Shown here: positions 11,241 to 24,500 of the stretch, piece by piece | Numbering within the stretch: the first letter of the stretch is position 1 | Layout: each line of letters starts with the position of its first letter | DNA from: Lineus longissimus | Taxonomy: Eukaryota > Nemertea > Pilidiophora > Heteronemertea > Lineidae | Direction of reading: 5' to 3' | NCBI RefSeq assembly: GCF_910592395.1 | Contig: NC_088312.1 | Coordinates: forward strand, 4,156,001-4,216,000 | DNA: 60,000 nucleotides | Translations under genes and position numbers: made by a program | Notes under the pieces: generated by a model | Told to the model about the DNA's origin: nothing | The model's database searches: none | Seen by the model: the letters and a program-made list of their open reading frames with translations, nothing else

Positions 11241-14200
11241 GTAGGAGAAAGTCTATTGGAATCATATGAAAATGATATTCGCATGTCCTCGTACATTTCG
11301 TATAACCGGCTTCATGTAAAATTTGTGGCATGTCATTTATACAGGTGTAGGCCCCCCATGACATCTTGACATGCGATTCATAAATGCCATGTGACATGCA
11401 ATCATTTGGGCCAAGTCATCCGAACTGCATAAACCACGCAGGACAATGCTTGGATGCAAACGCATGCGGCAATGCAACTGTAATCGACTCGTGAATTTTT
11501 CTTATATCTCATTTATTCAAATTTTCATCTTTCTATGGTTGGATGATCAAACACTTCCCTTCAGGCTAAACCTTTTGCCTTTCTGTGCCAGGTCCCAGGT
11601 AAATTTCTCGGGTGAACAATTCAAAAATTACACATGTGTCAATTGTGAAGGTACAATAAATGACGAAGGTCAATAATATCATAAACTGAACAAGTTGGTT
11701 TAGGTCGTCTCTCGCTCATGGTCCAGTTGACAGCGGTCATTTTTCCACGGGGCGTATCACACAGCCCACTCATTTTAGATGCTACCTTGTAATTTATCCC
11801 CTAATTGCAAACAATAAATTTTGAGTTATGATTCATTTTCGGCAATTGCCTGCACATCAAGTTAGGCGACCGCCGTCCCCTGATTTCCTCTGCGGCAATT
11901 TTGTGATTGTTTCATGTTCTGATCGGCCAATCATTGCCTTTTGCCGACATCTATGATGCGGCGTTGACGAAAAGCAACAAAGTCTTTTCCAAACATTTGA
12001 GCCAGTTCACCTTTGTTATGAAAAGCAGCACTACCGATAATGCCGAAAACACCTCATAAAATGCATCACAGTTCCCCTGGGGAACAAAATTAGGTTATGG
12101 CCGGGGAGCTCTGTAAATTCTAAACAAATTTCTGTAACCATGTCAGCAGCTAAATTGACAGCAGAAATTAATAAAGCTTCGTCATTGACAAATTAAGTAA
12201 CTATGGTGTGGTTGATGGATGATGTTTTTCATTATTTCGGAGTCATTTGCCGGCCCCAGATTTGTCACTTGTTTTTTATTAGAAAGAATTGTGAGTGTAT
12301 GGTAAGTGAACTTGGATAGGAATGACATTTTAGGGATATCTATTGTATCACTTTGACGAGAAAACATTTTTCTCAGATGATTTCTTTATTCATTCTCTTG
12401 ACGTTATCAGAATTTGATGATTTTTTTATGCAGCACTTCAAGTACTTTTATTTCTTAACTACCTGAATTGGGGACCTGTATACAAATATCTATGATCTCA
12501 AAAGGCATACGAATATAGATCTGCAAAATTATGCTTCCATCTTTAAAAGATCTTATAAATAAATGTTCAAAAATTTTACTGTTCAACAGTAAAACATAGA
12601 TGAAATGTATTTATCTGATGTGCATTTTTTCAAACAGTTATAGCTATTTGCACTCATAAACCTTAGATATTAACATTTGCAACTGAAATTGGTTTTTTAG
12701 CAAGTAATCATAAAAACAGAAATTGATGGAGCATTGTTGGAGCTACTTATTTTAAGTTTGAAAAAATTGTGAATATTTTTACTAAATAAATGGCATTTTT
12801 AATATTTGACACCAATTTGAACTGATCTAAAAGCCATGCAACCAAACTTAAAATGGTAAGGTATCACTAATCAATTCTTTATCATACCCAACAATCACAA
12901 AGAACATATCACACAATAACAAAGTCATTCTGTCTCTCAGCCAGTGTCAATCAAGTTTGTCCAAGTGAATCACAGATTAATTAGAGTGTGTCATCTCATT
13001 TTCCTCACTATTAGTCAAAGTCTGAGTTCTCCTGTGGGACCTTTGTCGCTGGCTGAATAACAGTGTATATTCTATTAGCTCCTCAACTGCTAAAACCATC
13101 TTACACTTTCCTGGTCCAGCTTAGGAGGTGGCCGGTGTATTGTTTTATCCATCCTTGACTACCAGTCTCTGCACAGTTTAATTTCAATGACCTTAACGGA
13201 AATCTACAGTCTTGTCAGTCAACCGAGGCCTTTCAGCATTTCACCACCACTTCTACATGTACTCAACATTCTCTCATCAAGCACACAGCAATACAAGATA
13301 CTGGTCACATCGGCCGCTCACCCAGCCACTACACATGGAAAAGCCAAGATTGATTATTAAATCAACATATTACGTGGATGTTTGTCCCATCAATGTCATC
13401 TTTGTCACAGGCTCAGGTGGATTTACCATCAATGGTTAACTTGAATACCTCTTATTAATGCCATAGCAAATGCTTTCAGATAGTTGGATGCACTGGCTGC
13501 ACAGGCATTTCTGCTGAATGTGCTTTATTTGTATTCAGGCAGGTTGACAATTTCCCAGTATTTCACAATGGATGCAGTCCATTGTCTATTTCATGCTGCA
13601 GCTTCATTTCCTGGGATGTGAATAAACGTAAAATCATTAGGTATCTTTCAGTCTGATATGATAGTAAGTCATTTCATGAGAATACACTCCCTCATCAATG
13701 TATTGTAACTGAATGGGTCATGGAAGAAACAGCTTGCTAGGCAGACCAAGGGTTGGCCTTTTTTAAGAATCAATGCTTTGGCAGTAACATTACTAAATAT
13801 CAGCTAACCCACATTACTCATTTTAGGAGAAGTGAAATACAAATCCTGAATTATCTAACAAATTCTGTTCACGGTTCCTATAGAACTGTTTCAGCCATAC
13901 CATCTTCTAAATAGCCATGGTCTGGCCTATGGCCAGTGTAGCAAATAATAAGGAGGCAACCCCAGCCTCCAAAGCCTTCTACACTACAGATAGATTACAA
14001 TGGAACAACAGCAACCTCTATGACTTGTATTGATGACCAAAATCAATTCATTAGACACAAAACCATATGTTCCATGACGAAAGGCTGTTCCACATGGTGT
14101 CTCTTATGAGAAGAGATATTTTTTATAAATATTGTGACTTTCCTTTCAGAGGTATTCCTTTCATTGAACCCTTTGTATATGAACAGTATCAAAGCTTGGC

Positions 14201-17200
14201 TTGCTGAGTTGATATTCTGAAGGACAAAATGAGATAAATAGGGATTTTTTGAAATAATTTGAAATGGAAAAGAAGCTTGTATGGCTTAATTGTGTTGAAT
14301 CTGTCCAACCCATATGCTGCTATACAGTGTTTGGAGTGTAAAGGTTCTTACTCAATGAACTAACTATAAAAGGGATGTTCCTCAAAAGAATTTGAAGTGG
14401 ACTTATTTGAATCAGCTACCAAATGGCAGACCGGACTTAATAGGAGGTCGCCAATACATCTCGAAAATAAATCAGGTCCGCTAACTAAAAATCAAATAGT
14501 GTAAATATAAAAATAACTGATTGCTTGTTTCTTTCCTAAATGGACTAATTCCTTCCTTATATCATGCCATACCTATTTGATACACCAATGCTAATCTCAC
14601 CATGTATTCCTTATGTACATTTCTATTGATTACTTTGACTATACGGTTAGTCTATTAGTCTTAATGTATATCTTTAATCGTATTCCATTAGAAAGGTTGA
14701 ATGCCATATATCAGATCAAATCATACATATTTGAAACATCAGTAATTTTCAGATATAAAAAAGGATTAATTACTGTGCAATGTTCTTGTTCTAGATGTTT
14801 CAGTGTCTTTCAATGTTGCCCTAAGATAGGTTTGAGATATAGAGGTTGGCGATTAGTATTGGTTGTTGAAGGGTGGAGCTCAAAGCCCAAATCTATGGTG
14901 GAAGACTGAGGATTTGGATGAAATGACAGCTCCATCTAGCCGCATTGTGATGGATATTTACTTCTGACCCAGCATAATTTTCTGTCCCTGAATACTTGCA
15001 AGCATTTTCAGCAGTAATCTGACCCACAGTTCTTCCCAAATTCTGCTAAATAAGGGTATCTATCCAATACCCCAACAGCAATATGTTCAGTCATCCCATC
15101 ATCCCGAGAAATATCCTTTCAGTATTACACTCCAATACTCTTCTACACCGTGTCTGAGGACAAGGTATTTTACTATTGATGTGGTGAACAGACCGTTAGT
15201 TATACTGCAACCTTGGATTCTGATCAATGATTTTCATTGACAAAAAGGAAATACATTATTTGCACTATGATGTACATTTAAGCAGTGCATCCTGCCGTGC
15301 ATATTTGTGCACTTGCAGCCAGTCTTAAAGGAGAACTGTTGCTGGATATAACTGGGTCGGCACTAAATGATACTTACAGTTCCTGTGGCAATGTGCAGGT
15401 CAAGCAGTTAGTAGAATGACTGTGTACAATTTTCTGATATAATTGCCATCCCTCTATAGACAAAATCTGTAAACCTTTTAATGCCAGCCATCTTGAGACA
15501 CCCCTCCTTTGAAATTCTGCCTGTGTTCATGTGTTTCAGAGGCATTACAGGCATACCAGTTTTGGCCTCAGTCGAAGTTCACCACTGAGCATGCCAACCG
15601 TTTCCCTGAGTCCCCATTCTCATGAGATTGTACAATTGTAACATTTGCACCCCATCAGATGCATGTATTATAATAAAATATTCAGTAAAGTTTATCAAAT
15701 TGCCAGTTGAAGATATATATATGTAGACTTAGAAATCATAAATGGTCGAAGTGGTATTTATCTTTTGTCATTCTACAAAAGTGTGTTGTTTGGTTTAACG
15801 AGTTAAAATTTGAATTCGCATAAAATTAGATACGCATACTCGTCCATCAAAGTAGCACTTACTGTTCTTGGTAAGAATATCAAACCGGTTGACAGAAATG
15901 CTAATTCGCGTTGATTCCTAATACAAATGACGGCCTAATCTGTACAGCTGTTTCTAACCATGAATGGGGAAACGTCACGCTGGCTCCAGCAAGTCCAGCT
16001 CGAGACACCAAATCATAATACCGTCTAATGTGGAGAATTTCATCAACTTCTCTACCGACAATTCAAACAATATCGATGATACGCAGCAAGTTTTTCCTCC
16101 AAGCGACTGACTCAGTGTGACTTTGATTTTATAATGTCACAATGATGAAACACAGAGTCGCTTTATTAATGAGTAAAGTGAATGAAAGCTATCGCATAAT
16201 TTGGCGATTATCCTGTGACCATCGCCTCAGGGCGGTGATTACTACGGAGCTGCGGAAGCTTGGTGGCATACTTGACTCAGAGATTACCTGATTCCGTAAG
16301 CACTTGATGAACAATTGCTCCCAGTTGAAGTGGATTTTAACAAAGGGGAAGATGTGGTTACATCTTGTAAGATATCATTTGGAGATGCTCAAAAAGTCGT
16401 CTGTATCTCTTGAGAAATGTAACAGTCATTTGGCTTGGAACTGCTTCCTCACATGTTTGTGGATGATTCTGCATTCGGCCTATCCTAAACATTGCATAAA
16501 AATAAAGAATGGAAGGAAAGCTGAATCCAGATTCAAAAAGGGCACAATAGGAAGGATCAGTTGCCCTTTCTGATGTCATACTCCTACGAGTGTCACACCA
16601 AAAGCATGCATCTTTGACCACTTTATTCTGATCGTAATGATTTGAGTTCAAGTGATAACATCTAAGGTTTGGTAGGGGGAGTTGGCGTAGGGTTCACTAC
16701 TGGTGTCCTCTTCACCAGTGATTGACATCGCCATTGTCATGCTTGACTGGGATGGAAAATCGTCCCACTAAAGATAAGATCCCAGCTTTGTCTGAGATGA
16801 TTGCACAAATTATCTATTTTGGTGGTAAATGTCATCTTTGTTCACGTCATCCATTAAATCTGAGTAGTCAGAGACATTAGCTCATCGAGACCAATGTAGT
16901 CTCTTTCATGATAATCTCAAGAATTCATTTTGAATTCTCCAATGAAAAATTAAAAATGTGAAGACCCTGCATGACACTCTAAAACAGGAAGACTGATGAA
17001 CTACAGGAGACGACAATCTTTCATCTGCCTATGCAGTGATAAGCAATGTGAGAAACAATTCAAATAAATTCTTCATCGTCTGAAGAAAAATATATGTAAA
17101 GAAGTGCAGTATAACCAGCAGGAGGCTGCAATTTTGAGAAAGTTTACATCAAGACAGTTTCACTCTCATTAACCACAATTCAACCTTGATTTTCAAGATT

Positions 17201-17974
17201 TTTATATTCAAAGATATTGTCATATGATTCACACCGTTTGAACTCAACCTTTCATTTCAAGTTCCACACCTGCTGGCAAGTTCATCTGCAACCTCATCAA
17301 TTGGGGTTTGAAATAATCAGTTGGTTATACTGTGGCATGCCAGACGGATGACAGTCTATTCTCTAATGATAGTTTCTCCAAGGTCTGACCGATCAAGACT
17401 TCCTGGCAATCAGCACTTGTAATCATGTTCAAATGAAGAAATTGAGATCAATCATTGAAAAAGCAGAAGAAAGCTCATGCACCATTCGTTGGGGGCTGTT
17501 ATGACCCTAACAATGTTGCTATGTTACTGAAGAAAAGAAAGTTTTTATCAAGAAGAATATTTCATCATACTGGTCCTAACATTATTTGAATATGCGGCTC
17601 TCTTTTGCCCCGTGGTATCATATCTGATCAATAAACATAAGAGTTCTAAACTCTTTCAAACAAGGAGACCTTTGCTCGCCTGCTCTCTCCAAATCCAAAT
17701 GGGTTCATCTCACCATGATGATTGGTTTGTAAGGGTTAGGTCATGTGTAATTAATCATCCACAGGCTCATCAGTCAATGTCATCAAATTCATTCGAAAAA
17801 CTCACCTGCAGAAGTTTCTGTATTTGTAGATCTTTTCAATTTCATTTCAATTTCGTCTTTTTAACTGCTCAGTTATGAATATCTCATTGAAATATGGTGT
17901 GAATACCTATTGTAGGTTACAACACAAAGTCTTTGTTTTTCTTGGCATATGTGACATATTACATTGCTATTTCC
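11241..17974 (+). other. AHR intron 1, first part
   Basis: Opens with the donor GTAGGAG. Largely AT-rich single-copy sequence with no recognisable gene. A 21-base palindrome sits at 12574-12594. 16000-16260 retains more CpG than its surroundings and contains an AP-1 word TGACTCA at 16108-16114, so it may be regulatory; this is a guess. Confidence 0.6.
12574..12594. repeat. Palindrome TTTTACTGTT-C-AACAGTAAAA
   Basis: Perfect ten-base arms around one central C in AT-rich DNA. Confidence 0.7.
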
Positions 17975-19072
17975 AGCTCACCTCCCGCTTTGGAGCTTAT
18001 ACAATTGGTGTCCGTCGTCGTCATCTGTTAGCAGAGCATGATTCTTAACTGCTAGATGGCCAAAATTTTGCATGATGATAGCTTTGGGCAATAAGGCCTG
18101 TCTTTCAATGTCACAGAGGTCAAACTCTAAATTTTCACCAAAGGTGGCTTTTTAAAAACTAAAGATCTAACCACATCCTCTCGGTATAAAGTCTGATAGT
18201 CAACCTGGACAACCATGTCGTACATTTATAAAAAGTTTTTATGAAAAGTTAGGGAAAATATCCTGCAACACTTTACGTTAAAATCAGTACTCTTTTTTAT
18301 TTCATAAGTTATGAGTATAGCCACCAAAAGCCACCAGCTTTTTTAAAAACTGAAGATCTAACCACATCCTCTCGGTATAAAGTCTGATAGTCAACCTAGA
18401 CAACCATGTCGTACATTGATAAAAACATTTTGTGAAAAGTTAGGGAAAATATCCTACAACAATTTAAGTTAAAATCAGTACTCTTTTTTATTTCATAAGT
18501 TCTGATAATAACCACCAAAAGCCACCAGCTTTTTTAAAAACTAAACCACATCCTCTCGGTATAAAGTCTGATAGTCAACCTAGACAACCATGTCGTACAT
18601 TGATAAAAACATTTTGTGAAAAGTTAGGGGAAATATCCTGCAACACTTTACGTTAAAAACAGTACTCTTTTTTATTTCATAAGTTATGATTATAGCCACC
18701 AAAAGCCACCAGCTTTTTTAAAAACTAAAGATCTAACCACATCCTCTCAGTATAAAGTCTGATAGTCAACCTAGACAACCATGTCGTACATCGATAAAAA
18801 GATTTTGTGAAAAGTTAGGGAAAATATCCTACAACACTTTACGTTAAAATCAGTACTCTTTTTTATTTCACAAGTTATGATTATAGCCACCAAAAGCCAC
18901 TAGCTTTTTTAAAAACTAAAGATCTAACCACATCCTCTCGGTATAAAGTCTGATAGTCAACCAAGACAACCATGTCGTATATTGATAAAAAGATTTTGTG
19001 AAAAGTTAGGGAAAATATCCTGCAACCCTTTACGTAAAAATCAGTACTCTTTTTTATTTCATAAGTTATGAT
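17975..19072 (+). mobile_element. Decayed AGCTCACC-hairpin element with internal tandem array
   Basis: Starts with AGCTCACC...GGAGCT (a degenerate hairpin), GTCCGTCGTCGTC, and TGTTAGCAGAGCATGATTC, which parallels GCGTCCGTCGTC and CGTTAGCAGGGCACGTTTC in the fuller element at 41016. It also shares TCACAGAGGTCAAA. After about 170 bases it runs into a tandem array of about five 190-bp units. No 3' terminus like the GTGAGCACAATGGCC end of the 41016 copy is seen. Related by structure and short matches to Helentron-associated or Pearl-like elements of bivalves; that assignment is inference. Confidence 0.6.
18148..19072. repeat. Tandem array, about 4.9 copies of a 190-bp unit
   Basis: Units begin with CTTTTTTAAAAACT at 18148, 18338, 18529, 18713 and 18904, giving spacings of 190, 191, 184 and 191. 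Each contains CCACATCCTCTCGGTATAAA, GTCTGATAGTCAACC, ACAACCATGTCGTA, AAAGTTAGGGAAAATATCCT and CAGTACTCTTTTTTATTTCA. The third unit lacks AAGATCT (hence 184). Units differ at only a few positions, so the amplification is recent or homogenised. The first unit differs most from the rest. Confidence 0.95.
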
Positions 19073-20469
19073 TCATGTCACGCTATATACAAATATATAG
19101 GAGATATATTACAGATCTTTAATCATGCTTTCTATTTCTTATGTTTCCACTAAAGATATAGAATTACTAAAACTTGTTTGAATCATGCATGGAATTAGTA
19201 GAAAAATGGTGTTATTTTGTTAAGATTGTTGTTCTTCCTGGATCCATTAGCATAAAAATTGTCTAGGTTTCATGACTTGTTATTTTTTTATGGCATCTGT
19301 ATCCTTTTCTGTTGAGTATCCGCTAGTTTTTACGATCAGACTGGTTGAATAATTACTACGAAATTTATCAAAACTGGGGAACAATTCTACTGTACAATGA
19401 TATGAATGAGGGAAGATTTTTGCAACTGATTTTCACTTAGACATTGGTCTTATCACACTTTCAGTGGTTTAGCCATTCGTTCTGTGACAAATCCATAGTT
19501 TTGTCTGATGCATTCATATGCGACAGTCTGGGTGAGTGCTAAATCTATCGTGGAATACCTCATACAGTTACCAATAGTTTTGGAATCTGTTGATCAATCA
19601 ACAAATCCTCGCAGACAATGACCTCACGATTATGTACGATACGCATCAGAGAAAGTGCGTAATCCAGGATAATCCGGAATGATTCAACCGAAATTCCTCT
19701 TGATTGGGATGTGTTCTCAGAATCAAATGAACTGCTGGCTTTGGCACAGTTTCTGGCCATGGATGGCATTATTCTTGCTGGGTCCACCTTATCAATTTCT
19801 TAATAATGTGGTGATTCCCTCCTTATTAATTTTTTTGCCGCTCATAGAGTCAAGGAAAATAGATAGGTTGGAGGGTTTGGTTCTGCACTACCCTTGTTCA
19901 GTCCCCTTCTCATGTGAAGAACTACTTTCATTTATGTAGTAGGGTTATTGTGCAACGATCGCTGCATGAAAGTCTTCCCTTATTGGCAGGGGTATAACAC
20001 AAAGCACTAGTAGATGCTCTAAGGGTTTTCACAATAAATGTAATTGTCGGCTTTGTGAATTCAGGGTGCAGTTCATTCCCTCTCTATTCCACTCCTTAGG
20101 TGACAGCTGTTAGTTGGTTGTTGGGTCCTTGGCATGCGTCTGTAAGAAGCGACAAGTTTATTATGACATGTGGTGGCAATAAGGCTTATGAGAGGCTGGG
20201 TTCTATTGCATTTTTAAGGATAGTTGGTTTTGATGTGAATCTAATGTGATCTATTTTGAATGAGATTGACCCAACAAATTTCAAAGTAGAGAATGATTAA
20301 ACTGTAAAAGCAATAATGTTTATCAATTATTTGCCTTGATGCTTGTAGGTAAATTGATGTCGGTTTATCTCAAACTCCTTGGTCGAAATTGGTTGCAATG
20401 AACAAATTTAGTCAGAGGCAAGGACCTCATCTTGGTCATCCACCCCTGTGCAGAAATCACCATCTCTCT

Positions 20470-20577
20470 CATTGGTCATCACACATGCTGGACTGGGAAA
20501 AAAGACCTGGCAACTCATTTTCCCCACTCTACATCCTCGCATTGTCATCCGGCATACTGGACTGGGAAAAAGACGTG
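20470..20577. repeat. Imperfect direct duplication, 70-bp spacing
   Basis: CATTGGTCATC...CTGGACTGGGAAAAAAGAC at 20470-20505 is echoed by CATTGTCATCC...CTGGACTGGGAAAAAGAC at 20540-20573. Confidence 0.75.
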
Positions 20578-21515
20578 TCCCCCCATATTGAATCTACACT
20601 GTATACATTCTCTCACAAGATCTAACCACATCAAGGCAGACAGAAATATGAATCAAAAAAGAAATCTATTCTCAATCAATAGTTTGTCTGCCAAGGTATT
20701 GTCCTAGAAAGCTATGGTAACACCTTGTCAATATGGGTACATGTTATCTTTAGCCAGGCACTGCTTATGACAGTGTCCCTTCCAGTATCCCCTCTTGAAA
20801 GATCCATTGTGGTCAACCCAGTAAGAAAATAAACACCAGAACAACAGGGAAATCACTGAAAAGAATATTGAAGTCAGTTTTTCAGCTGTGTCTGAATCTT
20901 ATGAGTCTTTAAGCAGACCCCTGACTGAGCTATACAACAAGACCGATAATCATAACATTTGTGCAATAATGTTCAGATTTAACACTTAGATGTCGGATGT
21001 TTCCTTTCCTATTTTGATGGTGCTCTGCAACATGAAGAAGTTTTGAAAATAGATAAATATGTGATATTGTCTAGCTTACTCGACCACCGTGTATAAATGA
21101 GTACTGGTCAGAAATTTTCTGGTTGTGGTGATGAATAAGCAGCTCATCCAAGTTCTACTGAAAGGTTTCAGGCCAGGCCTGTAACCGTATGTTAGTGTAC
21201 AGAACCTTTCGCTTGCAAAGATGACTACTGAAATTTCAAGATGAAGACATCAGGAGTCTCCGTGAAGCACTTGTGCAACCTGATTCCTTCTGCCTTGAAT
21301 CCCGATGAGGATTGGTCACATTCATCACCTCATAATTGCCAGGCTTAACTTTTTTAAACGCTCCAACTTGGCACGCAAGTGAAATCCCTTGTGGCAACTA
21401 TAACTGTACAACTATGGAGTTCTAGAATGTTCTGTATTCTGTCTTTAAGAAATTATGGCCTAGCCCGAGAATCGGATCCGACCAAAGTTTTGTGTTTGGT
21501 GGAGGGAATCTGGTT

Positions 21516-21536
21516 GGGGGGGGGGGGGGGGGGGGG
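21516..21536. repeat. Homopolymer run of 21 G
   Basis: Uninterrupted G on the + strand in intron 1. Such runs are often mis-sized in assemblies. Confidence 0.9.
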
Positions 21537-24500
21537 AAGAGGGGCATGTAATTTAAATTACAATTCAATAGCCCCAGTGGTTACAAAACATGTCATGCTA
21601 ATGGACGGGCTGACGCCGACCACAGATAAAATGTGATTGTAAGAGTTCTTTGAGCTAAAAATGGCTGGAAGATGATTAAATAAAACATTCATCGCAAACT
21701 ACATGGCGATATTCATATCGGTGAGATGAGGTCATAAATCACTACTAACTGAAACTCTGGGCCAGAAATACCATGAATAATTAAAACATTTGATTTAATT
21801 AGTAGCTTTAGGTTCAGTATTTTAGGTCCCAGAAGCCCTGTCGTAATTACAAATGTTATTTAGAACTGTGTCCATGGCAGGGTTGGTCTGATATTTATGC
21901 ATTTGCTACAAGGAATTGTTGGTGGAATTCAGCGACTGTTAAGTCTGTGCTGCCTTGACTGCGATATTTAGGACAATAGATGGATGCTGGTATGCTTAGG
22001 ATGAATTGAAATTGAATTCATTTTGATCAAAGTTTGAGGAGTGTTCATTAGAGTTTAATGATTTTAAAAATGATTAGAGAACTGACCAAGGCAAGTGAAA
22101 AATTGGTCAGATACTGCACAGTAACAAACTATGGAGTGATCAGGTGATAACCTTTACCAGTGCGGTGTGGTATGTTTGCTCCAGGTTGGTGATCCCATGA
22201 TGTCTCTTGTCGATTACATGGCTGACTAATCATGGCTTTGATCCCCTCCCGAGGTTGGTGTCATCAACACAGGTCGACCATTATCGTGATTAGAACAATA
22301 CTGCTTGTGTTTGTTGTCAATGAACCAGTAATATCTCAAATGTGTTGTCTCTGAATCTTTTTCTGGCATGGATGAGGCCTGGTAGTATCCTCCTGTATCT
22401 CGTTAGAAATAATGGGTTCAAACCTGTTTATCAACATAACTGAAGTTGTCACCAATACAAATACAAAGTTGCATTCACAGAACAGGGATCACTTTCTATT
22501 ACAGACATAAATTTTGGTCAAAAATGGGTCCTTTCTATACAGTTTTAGTTTGGTATTCAGAACACCACCCTATAAAGGACAGGATTTATCAGTCCCAAGA
22601 GTGTCCTTAATAGAGGTGGTTCTGCTGTATCTTGGGCAAGTATGCATCCCAAAGATACAATATAAGCGCATGCCTTTCAGCAGATATTCTTCGGATGGAA
22701 TTATTATTGGGAACCAGCATCATTAGTGCAAGTCCAGTTACAGCACAGGTAATCGATTTCCAAATACTACTCTCCATTCACGGGAGTTTCATCCCACAAT
22801 ACAAATTACTGTGATTATCAATGGACTGGCATTGGAGAGTTGGCTATTATCACTGGGAAGATGGTCATACACTGCTGCTATTGGGAGTGTGGTGTACATT
22901 GTAACCCCTTAGTTGTAGTTGCAGCTACAGAATTGTGGTCTTACTTGCCCACCCTTGCCGAACGCATACAACTGTCACAATAAAACCACTCTCCCCATAT
23001 TTCTTCCCATGGAAATCATGGATAGCAACTTAAATTAATCTGGCCAGCTCCTCTCATTGGGGACGTTACAGTTTCCGTGGGACTTGTTTGCGAATGCGAA
23101 CAAGTTTATCGCCCATGGCGGCAAAATAGGTATTTAATTGGTAATGTCCCGTGGCCGTCTCGGCAGATTAAAGTTGGAAATGAACCGTTGCGTATAATGC
23201 AGTTTTCATGTTTTCTTATTGGGCAGTTCCTCCTCGTAAATGTGCAATGAGGAGAAATGTAACATTGACAGGACAAAGTTGGTGCTGACCTGAACATTGT
23301 AGAGACGATCGTCGAGTACGGTTTGTTGTCTCTTAAAGGCGGAAAGATATGTTGTTGTGAAAAAAGACATTTTAGTTGAAATTGCTGGGTTGTCAAAACA
23401 CAAATGCAAAGTATTCGTGAAACCGAGAGTTAACTTGCTGAAAATATTTCCGCCTAGGATTTAATTGCACTCAGTTTATATTATATCAGGTACATCTGTC
23501 TTCCCTCCTATATTTCAACATATTCAAAAAGATTCTGAGAAATTTCATGTGGCAATAAAACGCAGAAAACAGTATGGTCATATTTTCAACAACCAGTGCA
23601 GTTATGCTACAGATTATTCCAGTAAGTCCCAGCACATCCTATACATACCGAATTGTTCATTAAATGATGGCATTTTGACCAATCTATGTTATTGACTGCC
23701 TTGTAATGGTATTAATAAATCGTGGCATCCTTCTAATCTCCTCATTCTGATTCAGCGAGTGAATAGGGCGAGATGTAGCTCTTTAATTACCGCCAATCAT
23801 TCGGAGATTTGAAATCCTTTTAATGGCGAAATCTATGTCGAGTTTCTATATTCATTCCTTTAATCATAGATTTCTATACTAATGCCGTGGATTGGAGTCA
23901 ACCCGGGGCTTCAGCAGTGTTGCTTTCCTGGTTGATTAGAATTGGTATTTTAACTCTTTTTGAGTAGACGGAAAACTTCCACATCAACGAGAGGGAAAAG
24001 TTTGATGAAATAGAAATGATGAGATGAATAAAACTATTGGATGGCGTTCTGTGACATGCTCATCAGAAAAGAAATTCTGTGAGCTAGTAAGTTACAGCTT
24101 GCTAAATCTTAAACTAATTCATCGTACATCCAGCCTCAGTCCATGTATCCTAATACCAGTCTCGATTACCATGGCATTGAAATCAAGCCCACACCTATAA
24201 GATTTCACCTCCAAGATACATTCTCCAGCTGCAGTCTCCTATTCTATACATCCGAGACTTCACTCTCTCCCCTTCGCTACCTCACAAGGGCTTTTCATGG
24301 CATTATCACAACTTGCATTCGACTCGGTTTCATTCTTGCATGACTAAACTGAAATAACATTGCATGACCAACCATCGCTGAGGGAATTAGTTACATTGGG
24401 GAAAGATTTTGAAAGGTGTCGCATACTGACACTGTGCTTGGTCCTCTTTGCACAATATTCACTTCATTCTTCGAGCATTTTTTTCTCAATGTATAGATTT

